From contig JALOOM010000030.1 of the NCBI GenBank assembly GCA_025454395.1, positions 1-64,000 on the forward strand: 64,000 nt of DNA, in the 5' to 3' direction. The position numbers and the translations under genes were made by a program. The stretch comes from Elainella sp. Prado103. Its GTDB lineage: Bacteria; Cyanobacteriota; Cyanobacteriia; Elainellales; Elainellaceae. The notes under the pieces were generated by a model that worked only from the letters and a program-made list of their open reading frames with translations, made no database searches and had not been told where the DNA came from. This document shows, piece by piece, positions 1-9,259 of this stretch; within the stretch, counting starts at the first letter, position 1; every line of letters starts with the position of its first letter.

Positions 1-749
1 CAAACCAGCGATCGGTGAATCAGCCAGCCAATCAATCAGCCAATCAATCAACCCAGCGATCAACCCAGCGATCAACAACCTCCACTCCAACCCACTCCTC
101 AGCCCGCCCACAGACTAACCCGCAAAACATCAATCAGGCAGTAGCTTCTGGCTCAACGTTGACAACCCGAACTGCGACCATGCCAGCATCCATCGAAATT
201 GCTGTACCACCACCAGAACAGCCCAATTCTGCTGCATTAGGGCAAGCGGTGATCAACGGAATGCAGCAGTTCTCCAATATTGTGGTTACAGCAGTGTCCA
301 GCCTGCCGCGACAGACATTTCCTGCCAACATCGCACCTCGCTTAAGTGGTACGCCCATTGCGATTCCCGTGCCACCGCCGGAACGCCGCCCGTCTTCTGC
401 TCCCGGAGCACCTCTTGCCAGTTCTCATAACGCCCAAATTCTGCCCGTGCCGAATGCAGAGATTCCGCTTGGTAATACTGGAGGGGTTGATCGGATCAGT
501 GTAGCCCAAGCCAACTCCACCGCAGCCTTGGCCCAACGGGTCAATTTGCAATATCGGGTGATTGTGCCAGCCACCGATCCAGCCACCCAAACTCAGGTAC
601 AGGCGATCGTTCCAGATGCTTTCTCCATGGTTTTGAACGGGCGATCGGTGATGCAGATTGGTGCGTTTAGCAACGAAGAGAACGCCCAGGAAGCTGTAGC
701 CATGTTGAGCCGCAATGGATTTCAGGGTATTATTCAGCCTATGAACTAA
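1..749 (+). CDS. SPOR-like domain envelope protein, 5' end outside window
   Basis: The reading frame is open to the first base of the window, so the N-terminus is probably missing; a GTG at position 15 is the first visible start but has no Shine-Dalgarno sequence. The visible N-terminal part is low-complexity (Gln/Ser/Thr/Asn-rich, with short QRST repeats), followed by a Pro-rich linker. The last ~75 residues (RVNLQYRVIVPA ... VMQIGAFSNEENAQEAV) look like a SPOR-type domain, the fold that binds septal peptidoglycan stripped of stem peptides. Cyanobacterial DUF1565 proteins often end in such a module, so the missing N-terminus may be DUF1565; that is inference. An envelope role fits the adjacent L,D-transpeptidase gene on the same strand, 64 bases downstream. 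Confidence 0.6.
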   Translation, partial: NQRSVNQPANQSANQSTQRSTQRSTTSTPTHSSARPQTNPQNINQAVASGSTLTTRTATMPASIEIAVPPPEQPNSAALGQAVINGMQQFSNIVVTAVSSLPRQTFPANIAPRLSGTPIAIPVPPPERRPSSAPGAPLASSHNAQILPVPNAEIPLGNTGGVDRISVAQANSTAALAQRVNLQYRVIVPATDPATQTQVQAIVPDAFSMVLNGRSVMQIGAFSNEENAQEAVAMLSRNGFQGIIQPMN

Positions 750-813
750 CCGATCCAAACAGCCGCATCAAGGGATAAAAAACGCCCTAACCGGCGTAGG
801 GTAACATCTATCC

Positions 814-1611
814 ATGATTCAGAGGCAGCAAAATCCGTTAGGCGGGAGTTTCATGTTCCTGTGTTTTTTGACGGCAGCTCTACTCATCGCAGTCCAGAGC
901 CGAGATTTGTTGACTCGATCGAAGGGCAGCTCGAAACTGGGATCGAACCCTGGGTCAGGTGCTGCCACTGCTTCTGGATCAACAGCTTCTGGATCGACTG
1001 AGCTTCCAGACTACTCATTGCCACCCGTTGGTTCAGCCTCCCTCTCTACCCAAATCCTGCCTGCTGAGGAAATCACGTCCCCTGCCAATGAGAGGATTGC
1101 TGGGTATTCTTCGAGTCATGCTGCCAATTCAGCCCGACAGAATCCAACTCCATCGGCCCAACCCCTAGAATCTGGACTGGCTGAAACCTTGACGGCTGCC
1201 TTGCATCCGGTGTCGTTGCTCTTGCAGCCAGAACTGGTGGTGGATTTGAGTGATCGCCGCGTTAGCCTCTATCAAAATGGGGTTTGGCAAGCCAGTTACG
1301 ACATTGCCGTTGGTAAGTCAGGTTGGGAGACCCCAACAGGCAACTTTAAGGTGCTGAGTATGCAGGAAAACCCCACCTGGCAACATCCTTTGACTGGCGA
1401 AACGATCGCCAACCCGGCCGAAAGCCCTTTGGGTTCTCGTTGGATTGCCTTTTGGACAGATGGCAAACATCTGATCGGGTTTCACGGCACTAATCAAACA
1501 GAACTGATCGGTCAGGCAGTTTCCCACGGTTGCATTCGGATGCGCGATCCTGAAATTCAAGCTCTGTTTACCCAGGTAGCGATCGGGACACCCGTGCGCG
1601 TCCAAGAGTAA
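814..1611 (+). CDS. L,D-transpeptidase (YkuD family), membrane-anchored
   Basis: 265 residues. One N-terminal membrane segment (about residues 14-28, FMFLCFLTAALLIAV) precedes a Ser/Gly-rich linker to residue ~135. The YkuD catalytic domain fills residues ~140-265, opening with VVDLSDRRVSLYQNG and carrying the catalytic signature HGT (His ~224) and SHGCIRM (His 238, Cys 240). The family makes 3-3 cross-links in peptidoglycan, or attaches proteins to it, in the periplasm. All catalytic residues are present. It follows the SPOR-like gene on the same strand, suggesting a small cell-wall cluster. Confidence 0.88.
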   Translation: MIQRQQNPLGGSFMFLCFLTAALLIAVQSRDLLTRSKGSSKLGSNPGSGAATASGSTASGSTELPDYSLPPVGSASLSTQILPAEEITSPANERIAGYSSSHAANSARQNPTPSAQPLESGLAETLTAALHPVSLLLQPELVVDLSDRRVSLYQNGVWQASYDIAVGKSGWETPTGNFKVLSMQENPTWQHPLTGETIANPAESPLGSRWIAFWTDGKHLIGFHGTNQTELIGQAVSHGCIRMRDPEIQALFTQVAIGTPVRVQE

Positions 1612-1928
1612 GTGTGCCTATAAAAAGCAACCAGCTCAGCAGGACGGCAGACCAGCCTCAACATTGCCTCAACATTACGGTTATCCCTCTTCCGCTCGGT
1701 TTTGCGGAATCAGGCAAAACGGTAAACTAGAAGAGTGAAAGCTTTGTAACGTTTGGTTAATCTTATTGGGCAACTCATTGCTTTTCCTGATTGATGCAGA
1801 GGCTACAGAAGATGCTGTAGAGGATGCTATGAATGCTGTCGATGCAGATTGTCCAGGTTAAGTTTTAAGTTGACCCAAACCCAGCCAAAGCCGGTCTCAT
1901 TTACATCAGCTTGGATAGGCGAGGGACT
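1612..1928. other. intergenic region, leader of DUF1517 gene
   Basis: A 317-base gap. I see no tRNA, no convincing small ORF and no strong terminator. The last part holds the Shine-Dalgarno GAGG at 1921-1924 of the downstream gene. The region probably holds that gene's promoter and a long untranslated leader, but no -35/-10 pair stands out. Confidence 0.35.
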
Positions 1929-2900
1929 ATGCTCCAAAAACTTTCGAACATAATTAAACCGTTTATTAAACCCCTGGTCGCAACCACCCTGGCGATCGTG
2001 TTAGTTTTCAGTCAAGCGCAGGGGGCTTGGGCTGCTGCCAGTGGAGGTCGCATTGGCGGTGGCAGTTTCAGAATGCCCAGCCGACCGATGGCTCCACCCA
2101 GTCGTACCTACACCTCTCCGGGTGGATATGGGGGCGGCTATGGAGGTGGCTACTATCCCGGTGGCGGATTTGGGTTCCCCTTCTTGGTGCCCATCTTTGG
2201 GGTTGGTGGCGGTTTCGGTGGGTTATTCACCATTTTGCTGTTTATGACAATCGCAGGCTTCCTGGTACGGAGTTTTCGATCGGCGACTCAATCTGACGAG
2301 GTCAGCAGCTATAGTTCTCCCACCATTTCGGTGACCAAACTGCAAGTTGGCTTGTTAGCAGAAGCCCGGAATTTGCAGGCTGATCTGAACCGCATTGCTG
2401 AGAAAGCCGATACCGGTTCCTCGGCAGGGCTAGCCCAAGTGTTGCAAGAGTCCACTCTAGCGTTATTACGACATCCAGAATATTGGGTTTATGCCGGAGG
2501 ACAAACGCAACTAACCAGCCTCACCAGTGCCGAGGCTCAGTTTAACCGCCTAGCTCTGGCAGAACGCAGCAAGTTTTCTGCTGAGACCCTGTCTAACTAC
2601 GACAACCTGCTTAAGCAGGCATCCGATCGAGCTGCTCTGGCTTCCGCCGGTGACCTGGCCACGTTAGACAAGGATCCGGGGGAATACATTGTCGTGACGA
2701 TGTTGGTTGCTACCCAAGGAAAACAGCAACTGCCACCGATCAACAGCTCTCAAGATTTACGGCAAGCGATCTCCCAATTGGGATCGGTTTCTAGCGATCA
2801 ACTCTTGGCGTTAGAAGTGCTATGGACTCCTCAAGCAGAGGGCGATACCTTGTCTGCGGATGATGTGATTGCCCAATATCCGGAGCTGAAGCTGGTCTAA
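1929..2900 (+). CDS. DUF1517 thylakoid/membrane protein (FLAP1-like)
   Basis: 323 residues from the ATG at 1929, chosen because GAGG lies 5-8 bases upstream; a longer reading from 1911 adds six residues. A hydrophobic N-terminus ending in QAQGAWAAA looks like a cleavable signal peptide. Next come a Gly/Tyr-rich stretch (GGYGGGYGGGYYPGG), a hydrophobic segment (FLVPIFGVGGGFGGLFTILLFMTIAGFLVRSFR) and a ~200-residue globular C-terminal part (SVTKLQVGLLAEARNLQADL ...). This order is typical of DUF1517, conserved in oxygenic phototrophs; the plant relative FLAP1 affects proton homeostasis and quenching in fluctuating light (recalled literature). A rho-independent terminator follows at 2954-2988, so the gene is probably monocistronic. 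Confidence 0.8.
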   Translation: MLQKLSNIIKPFIKPLVATTLAIVLVFSQAQGAWAAASGGRIGGGSFRMPSRPMAPPSRTYTSPGGYGGGYGGGYYPGGGFGFPFLVPIFGVGGGFGGLFTILLFMTIAGFLVRSFRSATQSDEVSSYSSPTISVTKLQVGLLAEARNLQADLNRIAEKADTGSSAGLAQVLQESTLALLRHPEYWVYAGGQTQLTSLTSAEAQFNRLALAERSKFSAETLSNYDNLLKQASDRAALASAGDLATLDKDPGEYIVVTMLVATQGKQQLPPINSSQDLRQAISQLGSVSSDQLLALEVLWTPQAEGDTLSADDVIAQYPELKLV

Positions 2901-2953
2901 TCTCTGTTGCAGGGGCGATCGTTTCAACTTATCACTGAATCCTCATCTTTCTG

Positions 2954-2988
2954 AAATCGGAGTAGCCGCTCGTTCACTCCGATTTTTT
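2954..2988 (+). terminator. rho-independent terminator of DUF1517 gene
   Basis: Stem AAATCGGAGT (2954-2963) pairs with ACTCCGATTT (2976-2985), with a 12-base loop, and ends in a run of six T (2983-2988). Confidence 0.85.
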
Positions 2989-3126
2989 GTGCCCAGTTGA
3001 TGGCAAGGCAAGAGATGGCAAGGCAAGAGACGCAAGGCAAGAGGCAGCAAGTTGCATGAAAACAATGCAATAGACTTTCTGCTTTATTTCATCGCCCCCA
3101 CTTTATCTGCATCATCTCAATCTGCA

Positions 3127-4596
3127 TCATCTCAACTTCCCAGCTCCGCGATACCACCGAGCAATTCGATCGGGTGACAATCCCAGAAAGTAGGCGGCAA
3201 TCACCAGTTGATTGATCCAGGTCGTTCGCCAAATCCCCACCTGTTGCCAGCGTCGTCCAGAGGTGAGCACCGGAGCAGGCGCGATCCCAATTTTGCCCAA
3301 GTGGCGTAGCCGTCGCACCCACTCAAAATCTTCCATAATCGGCAGATCAGGAAAGCCACCAGTCTGCTGAAAAATTTCTGCTGGTACGAAAATCGCCTGA
3401 TCGCCATAGGGCAACTGCAACAGCCGAGATCGCCATTTCACTCCCCATTCCACCCAGCGTAGTCCCGGTTGCACTCCATCAATTTTCAACTCAAAGGCCC
3501 CAGCCACGGTGCCAGGCTGCATCAAAATCTGCTGTATCCAGATCAGGAAATCAGATGGCAATTGGGTATCTGCATGAAGAAAGAGCAAGACCTTACCAGC
3601 CGCAGCGTTAGCCCCCGCATTCATTTGAAGAGATCGTCCCAGCGCAGTTTGTAAAACCGTTACTCCCAACTCCATTGCCCGATCCACGGTTCGATCGTCA
3701 CTCCCACCATCAACCACAATAATTTCTATAAGCGCTGTTTGCCGAATGGATTGCACCACCGGGTTGATGCGGTTTTCTTCATTAAAGGCTGGAACCACCA
3801 CCGACAACCAAGGCTGAGCCTGCTCTATAGCCTGCCAGACAGGGAGGTCAGCCGCCCGATCGACATCAGACAATGGTTCCAGATAGGCCACCGTGAGTCC
3901 CAGACGCTCCGCGATCTCAACAGTCTGCTGCAAGACCGTTGCGGTACTCCAGGCGATCCCGGCAAACAGATCCGGGACAAATTGCCGTAACCCAATCAAA
4001 TAATAGCCCCCATCAAGCGCTGGCCCGAGTACCAGATCAGCCTGGTCAAGCGCCGTAAAAGCTTGTCGCATTCGGGTGGCATTCAGCCCAGGACAGTCCG
4101 TGCCGATCGTCACCACCCGCTGCATTCCGGTGGCAAAAGCGGCTTGGATCGCCTGAATTAGCCGATCGCCCAAATTCCCTTCAGGCTGAGCCCGGTAATG
4201 CCACTGGGAGCCCAGCCATGCTTGCATTTGCTGTTGATCGCTAGCTTCACTACTATCAGATTGGCTATCAGATCGGCTATCAGATCGGCTATCAGATCGG
4301 CTATCAGATTGGCTGTCAGATCGAGCAAACCAAATCTCAGTTTTACCACCAGTTCGTTGCCTCGTTTCTGGATCGATCCCAGCCTGCCAGATCCAGGCTT
4401 GCCGCAAGGTATGCTCAGTCATTTTTCGCTGTAATTGTGCAGCGGCTTCAGCTCCGATCGCGGGAATCAGTCTGGTTTTGGCTTTTCCCGGCAAAGGGTA
4501 GCGCGTAAAAATAATTAAGCAATCGGTGATCGAACGATCGATCAACGGTATGGCATTCTGCAAAGCAAAAACCCTCAACGCAGCCGTTCCCATCAT
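3127..4596 (-). CDS. fused glycosyltransferase-fold protein (TIGR04282-like + TIGR04283-like)
   Basis: 489 residues with two glycosyltransferase-A-fold domains. Residues ~25-255 match the DUF2064/TIGR04282 type (CLIIFTRYPLPGKAKTRLIP, then TIGTDCPGL and GPALDGGYYLIGL). Residues ~262-480 match a family 2 glycosyltransferase of the TIGR04283 type (LSVVVPAFNEE, VVDGGSDDRT, LFLHADTQLP). The two are separate neighbouring genes in many bacteria and occur fused in cyanobacteria; the substrate is unknown. A 12-base tandem repeat adds an (SD[RQ]S)n stretch inside the first domain near residues 95-115. Whether that loop is tolerated or harmful cannot be judged from sequence. Confidence 0.8.
   Translation of the reverse strand: MMGTAALRVFALQNAIPLIDRSITDCLIIFTRYPLPGKAKTRLIPAIGAEAAAQLQRKMTEHTLRQAWIWQAGIDPETRQRTGGKTEIWFARSDSQSDSRSDSRSDSRSDSQSDSSEASDQQQMQAWLGSQWHYRAQPEGNLGDRLIQAIQAAFATGMQRVVTIGTDCPGLNATRMRQAFTALDQADLVLGPALDGGYYLIGLRQFVPDLFAGIAWSTATVLQQTVEIAERLGLTVAYLEPLSDVDRAADLPVWQAIEQAQPWLSVVVPAFNEENRINPVVQSIRQTALIEIIVVDGGSDDRTVDRAMELGVTVLQTALGRSLQMNAGANAAAGKVLLFLHADTQLPSDFLIWIQQILMQPGTVAGAFELKIDGVQPGLRWVEWGVKWRSRLLQLPYGDQAIFVPAEIFQQTGGFPDLPIMEDFEWVRRLRHLGKIGIAPAPVLTSGRRWQQVGIWRTTWINQLVIAAYFLGLSPDRIARWYRGAGKLR
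4252..4322. repeat. 12-bp tandem repeat inside the glycosyltransferase fusion
   Basis: About six in-frame copies of a 12-base unit (consensus GGCTATCAGATC) lie head to tail. They encode an alternating Ser-Asp-Arg/Gln-Ser stretch on the minus strand. The unit is a multiple of three, so copy-number change keeps the frame open. Confidence 0.85.
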
Positions 4597-4671
4597 TTCA
4601 CGACTCTTGAAATCTGAGATGAAGATGAACTGAGAGGCTGGCTTGAAATAGATGAGAGACTGGGAAATGCT

Positions 4672-4727
4672 GCGCCCTGATTACTGCGCCCTGATTACTG
4701 CGCTTGATTACTGCGCCCTGATTACTG
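4672..4727. repeat. 14-bp tandem repeat at the 3' end of the transglutaminase-like gene
   Basis: Four copies of a 14-base unit (GCGCCCTGATTACT, one copy shortened to GCGCTTGATTACT). The array overlaps the last codons and the stop codon (4708) of the minus-strand gene, so slippage here would change that protein's C-terminus. Confidence 0.8.
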
Positions 4728-5361
4728 AACTTCCGTCACTCAATGCAACCGTTGCCTCCGGATCCCAATCGGGAGGATGGCGCAGCACAGCTTGCCAAGC
4801 TTGGCTGGTTTGCAGTTTTTCGATCACGATCGGCAAAGGCTCTGACCAGATCTGAGGAAAATCAATTTCACCAGGTAGCTGCACAGCATAAGCAAGTTGC
4901 TCGATCGGTGGGGTAAATTGGGCACCAATGCCGATCCGATTGCCTCTGGCATCTATGCGATACCAACCGACTTCTGGCAAATATACCGCATTAAAACCAT
5001 GCAACGAATAAGGTTCGCCTTGATCATCCAGGCTTAAACGCTGATAGCAAAATCCAGTTGGAATCTGGTTGGCTCGCAATAAAGCTGCCAACAAATGACT
5101 TTTGGCAAAGCAGAACCCCGTTTTATATTTCAGGACATCAGAAGCCCGCCAAGTAACCGGATTCATCTGATGATCAACACTGTGGCAAATCTGATCCCGT
5201 ACCCATTCAAAGCAGGTTTGCGCAATCACCGTTTGCGTGACCCGTCTCTCCTGGCTAGCCTGTCTCATTGCTTGAGCTCGAAGTTGCTGGGCGAGCTGCA
5301 ATAAGGTGGGATGTTGCCAATCCACCACCTCACTGGCTTGTAAATACGCCTCCCAGTTCAT
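4708..5361 (-). CDS. transglutaminase-like cysteine protease-fold protein
   Basis: 217 residues. The transglutaminase-like triad is visible: Cys84 in KTGFCFAKSHLL, His121 in SLHGFNAVYL, Asp137 in YRIDARGNR. Family members act as cysteine proteases, peptidases or transglutaminases; the substrate cannot be told here. No signal peptide is seen, so it is likely cytoplasmic. The C-terminal residues come from a 14-bp tandem repeat that also supplies the stop codon. It is on the same strand as the exonuclease gene ending at 5416, 54 bases upstream, possibly a common transcript. Confidence 0.8.
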   Translation of the reverse strand: MNWEAYLQASEVVDWQHPTLLQLAQQLRAQAMRQASQERRVTQTVIAQTCFEWVRDQICHSVDHQMNPVTWRASDVLKYKTGFCFAKSHLLAALLRANQIPTGFCYQRLSLDDQGEPYSLHGFNAVYLPEVGWYRIDARGNRIGIGAQFTPPIEQLAYAVQLPGEIDFPQIWSEPLPIVIEKLQTSQAWQAVLRHPPDWDPEATVALSDGSSVIRAQ

Positions 5362-5415
5362 TTGAGTCTTCTGAGTCTCCGTCTGATTGATCCTCTGATA
5401 AGCTGAATCAAAAGA

Positions 5416-6222
5416 TTACTTGACTGAAAAATTACTTGATTGATTTGCAGGCTCGCAACTCCCTGCTTGTTCTGCCAACTGCTCCACATCGCCTCGACGA
5501 TACATCCAGGTTCCACTGCGACCCTGCCCAACAAATTTAGTCGCAACTCCGGCTGCTTCTAAGCGCGATCGGGCCTGAACTTGTGAGCAATTCAAGAGTT
5601 GAGCAGCCAACTTCAGCGGAATTCGTTGTCGAGCAAACCGCGCCAGCAAGATAGGGTCAGCCGTTTCCAGCAATTCGAGCAATAAAGTTTTTGCCAGTAA
5701 CCAGCAAGCCAGTGTGTCTGCTTCAGCTCGATGGGATGTCCCTACAGGAAATTGAAAATACTTGACCAATTCAGGCAAACTGCGGGATCGCAGATCAGGC
5801 AACATCAACCGCGCCAATTGCACAGTACAAAGTTGCTCCGACTCCGATCGGGCAAACTGAATGCCCAGCCGAGCATATTCAGTCTGTAAAAAAGGATAGT
5901 CGAATGCTACATTGTGCGCTGTCAAAACACCTTGATTCAGCAATGGCAGATAGTTTGGGAACACCTCCTCCCCGGCTGGGGCAGCTTCCACCATGGCTTG
6001 CGTAATGCCAGTAAACTGGACAATTTTGAGAGGAATGCGAGTTTGCGGATTGACTAAATCGGTGCGTTGCTGCTGGATGCCATCCGCGAGAGTCGCTTGC
6101 AAAACCGAGATTTCAGTAATCCGATCACTCCAAGCATAACGCCCAGTCGTTTCCACATCCACAACGGTCAATAGCCCCTGACTCAGGTTCCGGTAATAAT
6201 TCAGTAATTCGGTCGATCGCAT
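5416..6222 (-). CDS. DEDDh 3'-5' exonuclease (DnaQ-like), stand-alone
   Basis: 268 residues from the ATG at 6222; the frame extends upstream only to a TTG at 6243. The DEDDh exonuclease residues are all present: Asp22 and Glu24 in VVDVETTG, Asp108 in NVAFDYPFL, His164 and Asp169 in SHRAEADT. A C-terminal ~60-residue module (IPLKLAAQLLNCSQVQARSRL ... GTWMYRRGDVEQL) looks like a small helix-turn-helix-type domain and may bind nucleic acid. No polymerase is fused, so it is probably a repair or DNA/RNA-trimming nuclease rather than the replicative epsilon subunit. Confidence 0.82.
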   Translation of the reverse strand: MRSTELLNYYRNLSQGLLTVVDVETTGRYAWSDRITEISVLQATLADGIQQQRTDLVNPQTRIPLKIVQFTGITQAMVEAAPAGEEVFPNYLPLLNQGVLTAHNVAFDYPFLQTEYARLGIQFARSESEQLCTVQLARLMLPDLRSRSLPELVKYFQFPVGTSHRAEADTLACWLLAKTLLLELLETADPILLARFARQRIPLKLAAQLLNCSQVQARSRLEAAGVATKFVGQGRSGTWMYRRGDVEQLAEQAGSCEPANQSSNFSVK

Positions 6223-6442
6223 AATTGAGGTCAAACGCGGCAAGATGAACGACGAACTCGAAACCCTCCCATAAAAATAGAGGTGTGTGGATTAGAAAAT
6301 CACATACACCTCCCAGTAGTTTAGCTTGCGGCTTCGGCACAATTGCCAGTCCACAATTGCCAGGCTACAAGCGCCCGCATGGAGCTGAAGCTCAAGCTTG
6401 ATTAATAGTCAGGCTTGATCAATAGTCAATAGCCAATGGTCA

Positions 6443-7888
6443 TCACTGCTGGCTAGAAACAGGAGCCTGAGAGCGCTTCACCGGACGGGTTTTCCGGACT
6501 GCATTTTGCCCGTTGTGCCCGTGATGTTGTCCTCGCGATCTAGACGGGTTTTCCGGGGCAGGATCATCACCATAGCCTTGGTCAACCCGCATCCAGCTCG
6601 GACGAGTTTGGTCATAAGCCATCTGGAGAGCAGCAGCAGCGATCGTATGAGGTTCAAACTCTTCGCTCAACTGAGCCACGATCGGCAAGAAGGAAGCAAT
6701 TCGTTCACCAGCTAGAGTTTCACAAAGTTGCTTTTGCAATTTCTCAAGATGGCGTGCCTCAATTTGAGCCCGAGTTGGGATCGTGCCCATTTCCAAACGT
6801 TGACGAATATGCCGTTCAATATCCCGCAGTTTGCGCTTGTCGAGAGGATGGATGAGCGAGATCGCTGTTCCTTCCTTACCAGCCCGGCCGGTTCGCCCAA
6901 TCCGGTGTACATAACTTTCCACACTATCAGGCAAATCGTAGTTAATCACATGGGTGAGATCGTCCACATGCAGACCACGAGCCGCAATATCGGTTGCTAC
7001 AACCCAACGCACTTGTCGCTGGCGAAACCGCAGCAATAAACGCTCCCGTTGAGACTGGCTCAGATCCCCATGGTATTCATCCACACTGTGACCAGCCGCT
7101 TGCAATTGGCGTGTTAACTCTGCCGCCGCTTTCCGGGTGCGGACGAAAATCAAGGCTGATTCTGGATCTTCCATTTCCAGGATCGGTTGCAAAGCTCTGG
7201 CCTTTGTCCAGCCGCGTGGCACCATGTAGAAAACTTGATTGATCCGAGCCGGGGCTGCTTTGGGTTGTTCCACATTCACCGTCACGGGCGAGTGGAGAAA
7301 CTTAGCCGACAATTCTCGAATGGAAGGATCCATCGTAGCTGAGAAGAAAGCGGTCTGACGTTCAGCCGGTGCCTGAGCCAGAATTTTCTCCACATCTTGA
7401 ATGAAGCCCATGTTGAGCATTTCATCCGCTTCATCCAGGACAATCCAGCTTAATTTGTTTAGCTTGAGGTCGCCTCGTCCAAGCAGATCGAGTACACGGC
7501 CTGGGGTACCCACCACCACTTGCGCTCCACGCTGGAGGCGGCGAATTTGGATATCGATCGATTGTCCACCGTAAATCGGTAAAACCTGTAGGCGACGATC
7601 GTCACTTAATGTTCGAATGGATTGGTAAACCTGAACCGCCAGCTCGCGAGTGGGGGTCAAAATCAAAGCCTGAACTGCGTGAACATTCAGGTCAATTCGT
7701 TCTAGCATCGGCAACGAGAAAGCTGCCGTTTTGCCAGTTCCAGTTTGAGCCAATCCCACCACATCTCGACCTGAAAGCAAATGGGGGATCGCCTGCGCTT
7801 GAATTGGAGTAGGACTTGCAAAGCCGGCCTTTTCCAAATGGCGCACACGCGCTTCAGACAGACCGAGACTGTGAAATGAGAGAGTCAT
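6443..7888 (-). CDS. crhR: DEAD-box RNA helicase CrhR
   Basis: 481 residues with all helicase motifs in order: Q motif PTPIQ (26-30), AQTGTGKT (47-54), PTRELAVQ, DEAD (152-155), SAT (183-185), RGLHVDD and HRIGRTGR (328-335). A C-terminal extension of ~110 residues ends in a basic tail. It starts nine bases after the rimO stop codon. The rimO-crhR pair is a known conserved cyanobacterial operon; in Synechocystis CrhR is a cold- and redox-responsive RNA helicase that unwinds and anneals RNA. The name rests on motifs plus that gene order. Regulation by cold is inferred from the family, not visible here. Confidence 0.9.
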   Translation of the reverse strand: MTLSFHSLGLSEARVRHLEKAGFASPTPIQAQAIPHLLSGRDVVGLAQTGTGKTAAFSLPMLERIDLNVHAVQALILTPTRELAVQVYQSIRTLSDDRRLQVLPIYGGQSIDIQIRRLQRGAQVVVGTPGRVLDLLGRGDLKLNKLSWIVLDEADEMLNMGFIQDVEKILAQAPAERQTAFFSATMDPSIRELSAKFLHSPVTVNVEQPKAAPARINQVFYMVPRGWTKARALQPILEMEDPESALIFVRTRKAAAELTRQLQAAGHSVDEYHGDLSQSQRERLLLRFRQRQVRWVVATDIAARGLHVDDLTHVINYDLPDSVESYVHRIGRTGRAGKEGTAISLIHPLDKRKLRDIERHIRQRLEMGTIPTRAQIEARHLEKLQKQLCETLAGERIASFLPIVAQLSEEFEPHTIAAAALQMAYDQTRPSWMRVDQGYGDDPAPENPSRSRGQHHGHNGQNAVRKTRPVKRSQAPVSSQQ

Positions 7889-7897
7889 TGAGGCTCC

Positions 7898-9259
7898 TTA
7901 AACGTGAATAGCAGCGCGAAGAGCGCCTTTTAGCTGGGTTGTAGAATCGGCAATGCGGCCATAGAGGTCATAAACATCGGCATCGAGGATTTCCACAGGG
8001 ACAATTGCGCCCAGCCGAGCATCGCCTTGAACATAAACTAAGCCATCAACCTCTGGAGCAAACCGCGCCGAACGGCCAACCAGCTCCCCGGTTTCAGGAT
8101 TTTCCTGTTCGATTAAAACATCAACAACTTTGCCAATTTCTGCCTGATTATGGCGCAGTGAAATCGGTTGCTGTAATGTCATCAGCGCATCCCGACGCGC
8201 TTCCATCACTTCTTGTGGCACCGGATTGGGCAGCGTGTACGCAGCAGTACCCTCCTCAGGAGAGAAGGTAAACACGCCCACATGATCGAACTCATGGCGT
8301 TGGACAAACTGCATCAGATGTTCAAAATGCTCGTCTGTTTCGCCCGGAAATCCAACGATGAACGTGGTTCGCAGCACTGCATTCGGGATTGCTGCTTTGA
8401 TCCGCTCAATAATGCCATCGTTAACCCGCCCCTGCCAGGGCCGATTCATGGCTCGCAGCACCTCCGGATGGGAATGCTGAAGCGGCAAGTCGAGATAAGG
8501 CAAGAGATTGGGAACTTCCTGCATTGCCTCGATGACTTTGGGAGTCAACCCGGTCGGATAGGCGTAGTGCATCCGAATCCAGGGAACCTCTACTTCACCC
8601 AAAGCTCGCAATAGTTCAGCCAGCTTGGGTTCGCCATAGAGATCCAGCCCATAATTAGTTGTGATTTGCGAAATCAAAATGATTTCCTGCACCCCTTCAG
8701 CAGCGAGTTGCTTCGCTTCCGCCACGATCGATTCAATCGATCGGGATCGCTGATTACCACGCAAATGGGGAATAATGCAAAACGCACAGCGATAATCACA
8801 GCCTTCGGCCACTCGCAAGTAGGCGACCCCTTCCGTCGTAGTTCGATAGCGCGGGGTGGTCTCATCTGCAATATAGACTGGTTCAGATGAAATTTCCTGG
8901 ACTCGCTCACCCGTTTGAGCCCGCTCAACCACATCTACTATCTTATGATAATCACCTGTGCCTACGACAGCGACTGCCTCTGGAATCGCATCCAACAGCT
9001 CTTGCTGAAAATGCTGCGCCATACAGCCAGTGATCACGATCTTTTTGTTCGCTTCGGCCAGCTCAACCAGAGTACGCACTGACTCTTCGCGGGCGGCTTG
9101 GATAAAACTACAGGTGTTGACAATAACGTAATCAGCTAACTCTTCATTAGAGTCTACAGAATAACCAGCTTGCACGAGCAAGCCTAGCATATGCTCTGTA
9201 TCAATTCGGTTCTTTTCGCAGCCTAAATGGGATATGGCAATCGTTGGTTTGTTGCCCAT
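7898..9259 (-). CDS. rimO: ribosomal protein S12 methylthiotransferase RimO
   Basis: 453 residues. The N-terminal UPF0004 domain has its three iron-sulfur cysteines (Cys14, Cys50, Cys79); the radical-SAM motif CDYRCAFC supplies Cys154, Cys158 and Cys161; a C-terminal TRAM domain (~residues 375-445) binds substrate. RimO adds a methylthio group to an aspartate of ribosomal protein S12 using two iron-sulfur clusters. The start [13 protein letters not shown] is diagnostic for RimO rather than the tRNA enzyme MiaB. It is the first gene of the rimO-crhR operon. Confidence 0.93.
   Translation of the reverse strand: MGNKPTIAISHLGCEKNRIDTEHMLGLLVQAGYSVDSNEELADYVIVNTCSFIQAAREESVRTLVELAEANKKIVITGCMAQHFQQELLDAIPEAVAVVGTGDYHKIVDVVERAQTGERVQEISSEPVYIADETTPRYRTTTEGVAYLRVAEGCDYRCAFCIIPHLRGNQRSRSIESIVAEAKQLAAEGVQEIILISQITTNYGLDLYGEPKLAELLRALGEVEVPWIRMHYAYPTGLTPKVIEAMQEVPNLLPYLDLPLQHSHPEVLRAMNRPWQGRVNDGIIERIKAAIPNAVLRTTFIVGFPGETDEHFEHLMQFVQRHEFDHVGVFTFSPEEGTAAYTLPNPVPQEVMEARRDALMTLQQPISLRHNQAEIGKVVDVLIEQENPETGELVGRSARFAPEVDGLVYVQGDARLGAIVPVEILDADVYDLYGRIADSTTQLKGALRAAIHV

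Noticed and set aside
4198-4434. Plus-strand open frame across the SDRS repeat
   Set aside because: It is a shadow of the minus-strand glycosyltransferase; the repeat keeps all frames free of stops.
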